Origin: M55B129 sp964506505
Lineage (GTDB): Bacteria > Bacillota > Dethiobacteria > DTU022
Direction of reading: 5' to 3'
DNA length: 13,395 nucleotides
Assembly (NCBI GenBank): GCA_964506505.1
Contig: CAZDKY010000051.1
Span: forward strand, 1 to 13,395
The translations under genes were made by a program, and so were the position numbers. Every line of letters starts with the position of its first letter. The stretch's first letter is position 1. Below are positions 1 to 5,894 of this stretch, one piece after another. The notes under the pieces are model-generated. The model did no database searches and had not been told where the DNA came from. It saw nothing but the letters and a program-made list of their open reading frames with translations.

Positions 1-1
1 C

Positions 2-70
2 TCTTTTGTTTTCAAGGTGCTCAACCACTTTTTCCGATATCGACGGATTGAGCAGTGTTACTGTTTTTAA
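2..70 (-). other. Possible coding fragment at left edge
   Basis: Reading the minus strand from about 70 down to the window edge gives an open, protein-like stretch of 23 residues (LKTVTLLNPSISEKVVEHLE followed by NKR). The frame opens after a TGA further upstream, and no ATG, GTG or TTG start is visible in it. It may be the beginning of a gene that continues left of the window, a decayed gene, or chance. The family is not recognised. Confidence 0.2.
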
Positions 71-74
71 AGAA

Positions 75-90
75 CCCCTGTTTTTGGGGG
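75..90 (-). terminator. Weak hairpin downstream of the DUF2769 gene
   Basis: CCCC and GGGG pair around a short loop; on the minus strand the hairpin is followed by TTCTTT. It lies about 95 bases after the stop of the minus-strand Cys-rich gene. The stem is short, so terminator function is only a possibility. Confidence 0.2.
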
Positions 91-184
91 CGAATCATAA
101 ATAAATACCGGTCTCTTTGAATCCGGTGGAATTTTGGTTTTGCCCCGATGCAGTGAAAGCAGGTTATGGGACAGCCCTTTTTGT

Positions 185-463
185 TTATTCACCGCCGTCC
201 GCCAGGCAGTAGTATTTTTTCGCCAGACCGTTTTCTTTATATACTTCACACTGGCTGCAGAGACAACCTTTCTTTTCTTCTATACACTGACTTTTTGTAT
301 AAGCGCAGAAAAGCGTTTCCGCCTGGGGTTTCTCCTTTTCGGGATCGATTAAAAGGATTATATTTCCGGGGATGGACATCATCTTGCAGGTAAATGAGTA
401 AGTGGGGCACTTTTTGCACAGGCATTTAAGGAGATTGTCCCTGGTTTTTTGCACCTTCGACAT
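185..463 (-). CDS. DUF2769-type cysteine-rich small protein
   Basis: A 92-residue protein with ten cysteines (residues 14, 16, 19, 26, 53, 60, 67, 69, 72 and 86), grouped as CLCKKC near the start and GCLCSQC near the end. This spacing and the central IPGNIILLID stretch match, by recollection, the DUF2769 family of small presumed metal- or cluster-binding proteins found in clostridia and methanogens; the function is unknown. The frame is open for 60 more codons upstream, but the ATG at 463 is chosen because GGAGGTGAAG sits just before it at the right spacing. It is transcribed divergently from the DUF4177-like/agmatinase pair. There is no signal peptide or membrane segment, so it is presumably cytoplasmic. 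What is seen is the Cys pattern and ribosome site; metal binding is inference. Confidence 0.75.
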   Translation of the reverse strand: MSKVQKTRDNLLKCLCKKCPTYSFTCKMMSIPGNIILLIDPEKEKPQAETLFCAYTKSQCIEEKKGCLCSQCEVYKENGLAKKYYCLADGGE

Positions 464-614
464 TTCTTCACCTCCACAAGTTATGAACCCTTTGCTTATT
501 AGTCTTATTTGACTTTTAATGTTGATATCCTGCTGTCTGGGCGAAGAAACAGCACCTGGCTGGAAATATTTGATAATATTTAATGAAATAGAAAAACAGG
601 GTTGGCTGAAAAGT

Positions 615-854
615 ATGGCGAATTCCACAGGTATGAAAGACATGCCGGGAAAGGACGGGGTAAAGGCAGTGAAAAAGTATCAGGTTTTGAGCCTCGAAGA
701 ATTTGGCAAACCGGTTGATGATGACAGGATTGAAACAGTAATCAACAGCATGACCGAGCAGGATTGGCAGTTTAACGGGCTCAGCACGGGGGGAGGCGGT
801 GAATCGGGTTTCTTCATGTCCTGGGTCTACATGGTGTTTGAAAAAGAACGTTAA
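615..854 (+). CDS. Small DUF4177-like protein
   Basis: A short protein of about 79 residues whose core (KKYQVLSLEEF, then a helix-like IETVINSMTEQDWQFNGLST, then a Gly-rich turn and WVYMVFEKER) resembles DUF4177-type small proteins, which have the same strand-helix-strand layout with a conserved aromatic in the 'GW' position. The start is uncertain. The frame opens at 519 without a ribosome site; ATG 615, 633 and 642 and GTG 669 are all possible, and the last would put the DUF4177-like core at the very N-terminus. It ends 30 bases before the preferred start of the ureohydrolase, so the two are probably co-transcribed. Function is unknown and the family match is from memory. Confidence 0.55.
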   Translation: MANSTGMKDMPGKDGVKAVKKYQVLSLEEFGKPVDDDRIETVINSMTEQDWQFNGLSTGGGGESGFFMSWVYMVFEKER

Positions 855-884
855 AAATATTTGAAAACTGGTGGTGCATATTCG

Positions 885-1793
885 ATGGGAGAAAGATCTA
901 AAGAGCCAATTTTATGGAACGGCCTGCATGATCCGCAGTTGAAACCGGAACAGGCCGATATTGCAGTGCTTGGTCTGCCCTTTGACAGGGCTGCTTCATT
1001 TCGCAAAGGGGCAGCTGAGGGGCCGGACCGGATCAGGAGTATTTCAGGACATATCCCCCCGACTACTGAAAAGGGGGCCTCGCTGGAGCACCTGAGGGTT
1101 GTTGATACGGGTAACCTTGCACCTGGAGACCGCAGCCAGGAAGATTATTTTGCAGCGGTAGAAGAAAAAGCGGGCGAACTCTTCAATTCTTGTTTCCCCA
1201 CTTTTATCGGGGGAGACCATTCTGTAGCTATTCCCCTGTTACGGGCTGCCACCGGCATCTGGGGTGACAGCCTGGGAGTGATCCATCTCGATGCTCACCT
1301 GGACCTCTGCGACGAAATCGACGGCAATTGCCTTTCGCATGGCTGTACCCACCGGCGGATTGCAGAGGAAGGGAAACTGCCTTTTGAGCAGGTCTGCTTC
1401 GTAGGTATTCGCTCTTTTGAAAAGCAGGAGCTGCAGTTTCTCGAGGGTCGCCGAGCCAATATTATATCGGCTGCGGAGATATACCGGGAAGGGCTATCCA
1501 GCACTGCACAAAAAGTGCGTCGCCGTCTGGAACACTGCCGCGCCGTTTACCTCACTCTCGACATAGATTTCCTTGATCCGGCTACTGCTCCGGGGACCGG
1601 CACGCCAAAGCCGGGTGGTTTTACCAGCCGGGAACTGCTTACATTACTGCAGGATCTGGCTGGACTTCCACTGGTGGGGATGGATGTGGTCGAAGTGTCG
1701 CCGCCTCTTGACCATAACGACATCACTTCTTTTGCCGCCCAGCGGGCGATTACTGAAACCTGGGGATGTTTTCTACCGGTACAAATTTTATAA
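885..1793 (+). CDS. speB: Agmatinase/arginase-family ureohydrolase
   Basis: A manganese-dependent ureohydrolase of 302 residues, the normal length for agmatinases, which split agmatine into putrescine and urea in the cytoplasm. All six metal ligands are visible: His in GGDHS (112), Asp/His/Asp in DAHLD (136, 138, 140) and both Asp of DIDFLDP (226, 228). The Gly-rich APGTGTPKPGG loop and the late VEVSPPLDHNDIT motif are also present. The ATG at 885 is preferred over a TTG at 861 because GGTGGTG lies 8 bases upstream of it. It follows the small DUF4177-like gene, probably in one transcript. The substrate (agmatine, arginine, guanidinobutyrate or formimidoylglutamate) cannot be fixed from sequence; the SpeB-like overall pattern favours agmatine. 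A decayed redox gene begins about 50 bases downstream. Confidence 0.88.
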   Translation: MGERSKEPILWNGLHDPQLKPEQADIAVLGLPFDRAASFRKGAAEGPDRIRSISGHIPPTTEKGASLEHLRVVDTGNLAPGDRSQEDYFAAVEEKAGELFNSCFPTFIGGDHSVAIPLLRAATGIWGDSLGVIHLDAHLDLCDEIDGNCLSHGCTHRRIAEEGKLPFEQVCFVGIRSFEKQELQFLEGRRANIISAAEIYREGLSSTAQKVRRRLEHCRAVYLTLDIDFLDPATAPGTGTPKPGGFTSRELLTLLQDLAGLPLVGMDVVEVSPPLDHNDITSFAAQRAITETWGCFLPVQIL

Positions 1794-1839
1794 CTGAAAT
1801 TGAACGGCTTGATAGAGCCCACCGGATGGGTAATGGCAA

Positions 1840-2239
1840 AGACATAAAATTATATTTTTTAACGATGAATACCTGTCTCACATCAAGGAGAAGAGATACT
1901 CAGCCGGGGTGTGCCGGGAGCTGGTTACCTTCAGGATTGAAGGAGAAATATGCACAGGATGCGGGTCCCGCCTGAAAAATTGTCCAAGAACGGGATAAAA
2001 GCTACTGTTGAAGAAGGCACTACCTTCCTGGAAGCGAAACGGTTTTACAAAATAAATATTCCTACCCTTTGTCACAATGAGGGATTTAGCGCATAAGGCG
2101 CGTGCCGACTCTGACTGGTCAAAGTGGCCCCGCCAGGGGAAAAATCTCATTTGCAATGCCTTTCTAAATAAATCACCACGGAATAAGCAACGTGATGGAA
2201 TTAGATAAAGAAGAGGCAGAAAAGATTCTTAACATGTAA
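1840..2239 (+). pseudogene. Decayed NuoF/HymB C-terminus joined to NuoG/HymC N-terminus
   Basis: Starting at 1858 the frame reads FNDEYLSHIKEKRYSAGVCR, ELVTFRIEGEICTGCG and then LKNCPRTG before a TAA at 1996. This is the C-terminal linker and ferredoxin-like end of the NADH-binding subunit of NuoF/HymB/HndC type; one Cys of the family (usually CPAG) is Tyr-Ser and another cluster Cys is lost. From 1992, in another frame, IKATVEEGTTFLEA, then INIPTLCHNEG, is the [2Fe-2S] N-terminus of a NuoG/HymC/FdhA-type subunit. It hits TAA at 2094 where Tyr is expected, continues as GACRL and hits TGA at 2112 where the next cluster Cys is expected. The end of the first gene and start of the second are fused by a deletion. 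A last open stretch (MELDKEEAEKILNM) ends at 2239. The gene is certainly nonfunctional. It implies that the genome once had, or still has elsewhere, an NADH-linked hydrogenase, formate dehydrogenase or complex I-like module. Confidence 0.85.
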
Positions 2240-2242
2240 TAT

Positions 2243-3046
2243 TTAATTCTTACCTTTCCAGCCCAGTTTGCGTGAAGCTTTAGCTGCCACTGCCATAACC
2301 AGGGATGCCAGCTCGTTTTTCATGAAATCGGCATCAATGCGGTTACTGGGGCCGGAAACACTTAAACTGGCTGCTGCTTTACCCTCATAATTAAAGATGG
2401 GGGCTGCCACACAGCGGACATGTTCTTCCAGTTCGCCAAAATCGATGGCATAACCGGTTTTTTTGATCCTGGCCAGTTCTTCCCGGAGAATTTCCCGATC
2501 GACAATTGTTTTGTCTGTATGCCTGGTCAACTCAATGTTGGAAAGGACATTTTTTATTTTCTTTTCAGATTGGTAAGCGAGAAGGGTTTTCCCCGATGCG
2601 GTGCAATGAACGGGATTGCGATTGCCAACCTGGGCGAACATTTTTACTATGATATAGTTGTGTGATTCTACCTGGTCTATATAAACGATTTCTGTTTCAT
2701 CAAGAACGGCCAGGTTGGCCGTTTCGTTACATCGTTCCACCAGTTCTTCCAGGAAGGAATGGACCATTGTCCTGATATCAAAAAGAGAAAGGGCGGCATT
2801 GGCAATTTCCAGCACTTTCAACCCCAGGCGATACCTGCTGTTTTCAGGTTCCTGTTCTACGTAACCACGGTGCATAAGGGTGGTTAGTAGACGGTGGGTT
2901 GTACTTATCTTCAAATCGAGCTTTTCTGCCAGGTCAGTAACGGCAACCGGTTCGCCAATTTCAGCCATCAGCTCAAGGATATTGAGGGCTCGTTCAATGG
3001 ATTGAACATGTTTTATTTGCCGTATTGCTGCTTCTTCTTTTTTCAT
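2243..3046 (-). CDS. IclR-family transcriptional regulator
   Basis: A 267-residue regulator of standard IclR length. Residues about 13-75 form the winged helix-turn-helix (VQSIERALNILELMAEIGEP, with the recognition helix in LDLKISTTHRLLTTLMHRGYV). Residues about 88-262 form the effector-binding domain, with the typical NPVHCTASGKTLLAYQ and GELEEHVRCVAAPIFN segments. The ATG at 3046 is chosen because AGAGGAG precedes it closely; a TTG 30 bases further upstream has no such site. The target is not known. Family members usually control nearby catabolic genes in response to a small aromatic or organic acid, and the adjacent redox and phosphorylase genes on the same strand are candidates. A dyad in the upstream region may be its own operator. 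It ends only a few bases from the decayed redox gene on the other strand. Confidence 0.92.
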   Translation of the reverse strand: MKKEEAAIRQIKHVQSIERALNILELMAEIGEPVAVTDLAEKLDLKISTTHRLLTTLMHRGYVEQEPENSRYRLGLKVLEIANAALSLFDIRTMVHSFLEELVERCNETANLAVLDETEIVYIDQVESHNYIIVKMFAQVGNRNPVHCTASGKTLLAYQSEKKIKNVLSNIELTRHTDKTIVDREILREELARIKKTGYAIDFGELEEHVRCVAAPIFNYEGKAAASLSVSGPSNRIDADFMKNELASLVMAVAAKASRKLGWKGKN

Positions 3047-3192
3047 TTTTTCTCCTCTTCCGTTGATTTGAAGCAAAAGGTTCGAACCATTAAATAAAAA
3101 GACAGATTCTGCCGGATTTTCACGGTAATTAGATAGGACTGATTCCTTCGGTTTTCCGGTCTACTTTGACAGGTTTTCAGTTTTCAGGTATT

Positions 3193-3213
3193 TAATATAT
3201 CAAGATGATATTA
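3193..3213. promoter_or_regulatory. Imperfect A/T dyad upstream of the IclR gene
   Basis: TAATATATCA and TGATATTA face each other around a 3-base centre, with a 2-base insertion in one arm. It lies about 150 bases upstream of the IclR start, in the only sizeable gap of this region (3047-3320), where no gene is supported. IclR proteins often bind dyads near their own promoter, so this is a candidate operator; it could equally be chance in A/T-rich DNA. Confidence 0.25.
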
Positions 3214-3320
3214 GTAATTCAGTACTGGTTTTGTTATACTTTTTCTCGTCTTATTCTATGAAGATGGTTACTGCTGTCGATTTACCCATGTTTCTTCTGC
3301 CATGGCCAGGATTCCGGTCG

Positions 3321-4670
3321 TCAGCTGCCGTCGACTTTTTTTCGCCCCACTCTTCCGCTGAGGACTACAGGGTCGTAAACCGGAGAAAAAGGTGGAGCGT
3401 ATGACAGATCCAGCTGAAATAGCTGGTCCACTGTCATTTTAGCGGTTAAGGCCGTGGCATATACATCGATTCTTTTCACACTGTCCACAGGACCTGCCAG
3501 CTGTGCTCCCAGCAGGCGGCCCGTTTTTTTGTCGGCAATAATGACGGCGGTCAGGGTCCCGCCAGTAGGATAGTAGTGGGCCTTGCTGCGGGCTGTAATT
3601 GTATATTTGACGGCTGTAAAACCACTTTTTTCGGCTTCTGCCAGGGTCAGGCCGGTGCGGGCCAGGCCCAGATCAAAAATTTTGGTTACGGCAGTGCCCA
3701 GTACGCCGGGGAATATTTCATCACTGCCGGCAATGTTGGCTCCGGCGACAAACCCTTCCTTATTAGCTTTCAGCGCCAGGGCGACATAAGTTTTTTCGCC
3801 GTTGACCAGATTTCTCGTTTCGGCACAGTCACCGGCAGCATAGATATGGGGGAAATTGGTCTGCATGTGGGAGTTGACTTTTATTGCTCTCTTTACTCCC
3901 GTTTCAATTCCGCTTTCTGCGGCGAGGGAAGAATTCGGTTCAACTCCGATAGCGACAACTGCCAGATCAAATCTAAATTCATCGTCGTCCGCATAGACTT
4001 TGGCCTGGTTGTCTTCTTCAGCTATCCTGCTCACGGGACGGTTCAGATTAAGAATAATTCCCTTTGCGGCCATCTCTTCTTTGGCCAGCGTAGAGATCTC
4101 TTTTTCGAAAGTCCGAGCCAGATCTTCACGACGATGAATCATCTGTGTCTCCAGCCCTCTTTCTCTCAGTGCTTCCAGCATCTCCACGGCAATGTAGCCG
4201 CCGCCGATGACGGCGCAGGAGTGCGGCTTTTCACTGTCGATAAAACGCCTCAGATTGCCGGCGTCATCGAGGCTATTGACAGTAGAGACCCTTTTCGATG
4301 GTTTATATTCGAGCCCGGCCTGCAGGGGACGGGCGCCGGTGGAGATTACCAGGTAATCGAAGGGTTCCTTTTGCTGGCCTCCCGGGGTTTTTACAATAAC
4401 CTGGTTTTTATGCGGATCGATGGCGGAAACTTCGTGATGAAGTTTAAGATTAAGTTTTCTTTTCTTTACTGCTTCCTCCGGGGTGATAGTGATCAAATCT
4501 TCCAGATTGTGGACCAGTCCCTGGATATAATAAGGAATGCCGCAGGCACCGTAAGAGATGAACGAACTTTTTTCCAGGACCGTTACTTCCCAATCCGGCT
4601 GCTGTCTCTTTACCTGGCTGGCGGCGCTCATTCCGGCAGCGTTGCCGCCGATAATCAAAACTCTGGTCAT
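3321..4670 (-). CDS. CoA-disulfide reductase / NADH oxidase-type flavoprotein
   Basis: A cytoplasmic FAD/NAD(P)H disulfide oxidoreductase of 449 residues, the usual length for single-domain CoA-disulfide reductases and NADH oxidases. The N-terminus carries the FAD motif GGNAAGMSAA; the redox-active Cys43 lies in SYGACGIPYYI, the single-cysteine active site of this subfamily. GGGYIAVE (156-163) is the pyridine nucleotide motif, and AAGDCAE near 290 is the second FAD contact. The C-terminal YAPPFSPVYDPV matches the dimer-interface segment that supplies a catalytic Tyr in CoA-disulfide reductase. There is no C-terminal rhodanese domain. Its GGAGAG ribosome site overlaps the stop of the preceding phosphorylase-like gene, indicating translational coupling. 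It probably reduces CoA disulfide, polysulfide or oxygen for redox defence; the exact substrate cannot be told. Confidence 0.9.
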   Translation of the reverse strand: MTRVLIIGGNAAGMSAASQVKRQQPDWEVTVLEKSSFISYGACGIPYYIQGLVHNLEDLITITPEEAVKKRKLNLKLHHEVSAIDPHKNQVIVKTPGGQQKEPFDYLVISTGARPLQAGLEYKPSKRVSTVNSLDDAGNLRRFIDSEKPHSCAVIGGGYIAVEMLEALRERGLETQMIHRREDLARTFEKEISTLAKEEMAAKGIILNLNRPVSRIAEEDNQAKVYADDDEFRFDLAVVAIGVEPNSSLAAESGIETGVKRAIKVNSHMQTNFPHIYAAGDCAETRNLVNGEKTYVALALKANKEGFVAGANIAGSDEIFPGVLGTAVTKIFDLGLARTGLTLAEAEKSGFTAVKYTITARSKAHYYPTGGTLTAVIIADKKTGRLLGAQLAGPVDSVKRIDVYATALTAKMTVDQLFQLDLSYAPPFSPVYDPVVLSGRVGRKKVDGS

Positions 4671-4681
4671 TTTTATCTCTC

Positions 4682-5410
4682 CTATCTTTCCAATTTGGGA
4701 ATTATTTTTTCCAGCACTTCCGCCAGTATACGGCAGGCTCTGTTTGAACGGTGGCTAAAAGTTATCATCTGCGGGACAGTTAACGGATGTCCAAGTAAGT
4801 ATGCGGCCAGGCGGATATATGATGGGAAACCGGTTTCATCAAATATTGTTTCGTTTAACGGGGGGACTGCATCTTCAATGGTATCGCTGAAAACTCTCAA
4901 TACCGCTGCCGGAAACCCATTTTTTTCAGCAATTGCGGCCAATGCTGCGCTTTCCATGTCAACGGCAAAGGCACCGCTATCATTGTTCAGTTGTGCTTTG
5001 TTTTCCCTGCCGCTAACAGGCTTACCAGACGTAAAAAGAGGTTCGCACCAGACTTTAATTTTTGGAGCAGCCGTATGGACGACTTTCGGGACAAGCTGTT
5101 TCCGAAAAAGTGGATCTCCGTAATTGGAGGCTATGAAAATATTGCCGACATGTCCGATTTCTGTTAAAGCTCCCGCTGTTCCACTGATCAGGAGGGGACC
5201 TTTTTTAACCACGGGCAGTGCGTTCAGTAGAGATTTGGCCGCTGCTCTTTCTCCTACTCCCGTAAAGAGAATGTGAACTTCGCATGAGTCATTTTCCTTT
5301 CCCAAAATGCCTCGCAAAAGATTATTGTTTTTTGCCAGTGGATAACTTAAATAATGCAGGCGCCGGATGAAAGGGGCCAGCTCATAACACAGCGCTGAAG
5401 TCACCAGCAT
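4682..5410 (-). CDS. Nucleoside phosphorylase/nucleosidase-fold protein
   Basis: A 242-residue protein of the purine nucleoside phosphorylase superfamily, closest in look to MTA/SAH nucleosidase and futalosine-hydrolase-like members. It has GVGERAAAKSL (51-61), the core strand ISGTAGALTEIGHVG (75-89), the nucleoside-contacting VDMESAA (150-156, Glu153) and the catalytic-type Asp in FSDTIED (Asp176). It presumably cleaves the glycosidic bond of a purine nucleoside or derivative in the cytoplasm; the substrate is not defined. The homologous N-terminus begins at the ATG at 5410, yet no ribosome site precedes it. The strong AAAGGAGGAG lies 46 bases upstream, in front of a short overlapping leader ORF. 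It is coupled to the downstream flavoprotein gene through the TAGGAGAG overlap. Confidence 0.8.
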   Translation of the reverse strand: MLVTSALCYELAPFIRRLHYLSYPLAKNNNLLRGILGKENDSCEVHILFTGVGERAAAKSLLNALPVVKKGPLLISGTAGALTEIGHVGNIFIASNYGDPLFRKQLVPKVVHTAAPKIKVWCEPLFTSGKPVSGRENKAQLNNDSGAFAVDMESAALAAIAEKNGFPAAVLRVFSDTIEDAVPPLNETIFDETGFPSYIRLAAYLLGHPLTVPQMITFSHRSNRACRILAEVLEKIIPKLER

Positions 5411-5445
5411 GATGGAACATCGCAGTCAGTTATTATTTCAGCCAT
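5401..5445 (-). CDS. 14-codon leader ORF overlapping the phosphorylase start
   Basis: ATG at 5445 follows AAAGGAGGAG (5456-5465) by 10 bases and encodes MAEIITDCDVPSCW, ending in TGA at 5401-5403. The phosphorylase ATG (5408-5410) lies inside its last codons, so ribosomes finishing the leader could restart on the main gene. No other good ribosome site exists for that gene. This is a real spacing pattern in the sequence; that the peptide is made is inference. A sequencing frameshift that would fuse the two is the alternative. Confidence 0.45.
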   Translation of the reverse strand: MAEIITDCDVPSCW

Positions 5446-5478
5446 AGGCCGATTACTCCTCCTTTAAAAAATATGATA

Positions 5479-5505
5479 GCATATTATTTATTAAATGATT
5501 GGCAA
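5479..5505 (-). promoter_or_regulatory. Candidate promoter for the phosphorylase-flavoprotein pair
   Basis: On the minus strand TTGCCA is followed after 16 bases by TATGCT, a short way upstream of the AAAGGAGGAG site. This resembles a housekeeping-type promoter with slightly short spacing; TATCAT just downstream is an alternative -10. Confidence 0.4.
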
Positions 5506-5595
5506 GTTACAGAAACAGCATGTTTACATTTTATTCTAAGGCAAGCCTTTGCTAAAGGCAATCCCCGGGTATAAAAGAACTAAATAGATATTTTT

Positions 5596-5700
5596 TCATT
5601 TCTCGTATCTGGCCGGCAATTGAGAAACAGGCAGCGCCGGTTGATCTGGATCTAAGGTGCCCCCCACCGTCTGTTCCATGAGAAGACGTTCTAAAAATTA
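5596..5700 (-). pseudogene. Orphan C-terminal coding-like fragment
   Basis: Between two stops the minus strand reads FLERLLMEQTVGGTLDPDQP followed by ALPVSQLPARYEK and a TGA. The sequence looks like the end of a real protein (balanced composition, Pro-rich tail, charged end), but the frame is closed 33 codons upstream and no ribosome site precedes the internal Met. It sits inside the 5466-5850 gap. It may be the relic of a lost gene or chance; the family is not recognised. Confidence 0.25.
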
Positions 5701-5809
5701 TCGGTGTAAAAATGCTGCATAGTTTAACAGGAAATTCAGCGTTGAAGATTGAAAAAGGAACATTACAAAGTTTATTTTGTTTTTATTGTTCCATTATCAT
5801 CACCTCATT

Positions 5810-5836
5810 ATTACCTCCAGTTACAGGGGAGGTAAT
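5810..5836 (+). promoter_or_regulatory. Hairpin burying the Shine-Dalgarno upstream of the flavoenzyme
   Basis: ATTACCTCC (5810-5818) pairs perfectly with GGAGGTAAT (5828-5836) across a 9-base loop. The right arm is the only strong ribosome binding sequence ahead of the large flavoenzyme gene and its leader ORF. Folding would block ribosome entry, so this is a candidate RNA switch or protein-regulated site. The stem is seen directly; regulation is inference. Confidence 0.5.
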
Positions 5837-5843
5837 GAGCATC

Positions 5844-5894
5844 ATGCAGCATGAAAAGAATGTTGAAAACGGAAAAGGGGATGACGGTGATTAA
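5844..5894 (+). CDS. 16-codon leader ORF overlapping the flavoenzyme start
   Basis: ATG at 5844 lies 11 bases after GGAGG and encodes MQHEKNVENGKGDDGD, ending with TAA at 5892-5894. The likely starts of the flavoenzyme (ATG 5881 or GTG 5887) fall inside its last codons in another frame, so leader translation would unfold and feed the main start. An in-frame ATG at 5835 could add three residues but is too near the ribosome site. No product is proven. Confidence 0.4.
   Translation: MQHEKNVENGKGDDGD

Noticed and set aside
166..180. GGGACAGCCCTTTTT resembling an insertion-element end
   Set aside because: Only a short resemblance to GGGCTGTC-type ends, with no partner repeat or target duplication seen nearby.
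67..249. Short minus-strand frame overlapping the end of the DUF2769 gene
   Set aside because: No ribosome site, unlikely composition, and it overlaps a better-supported gene.
3576..5123. 515-codon open frame on the plus strand
   Set aside because: It lies antisense to two well-supported minus-strand genes, its translation is rich in Phe, Cys and Gly with no recognisable motif, and it has no ribosome site.
5712..5894. 60-codon plus-strand frame as a full gene
   Set aside because: Only its last 16 codons follow a ribosome site; the upstream part is low-complexity with no start signal, so only the short leader is reported.
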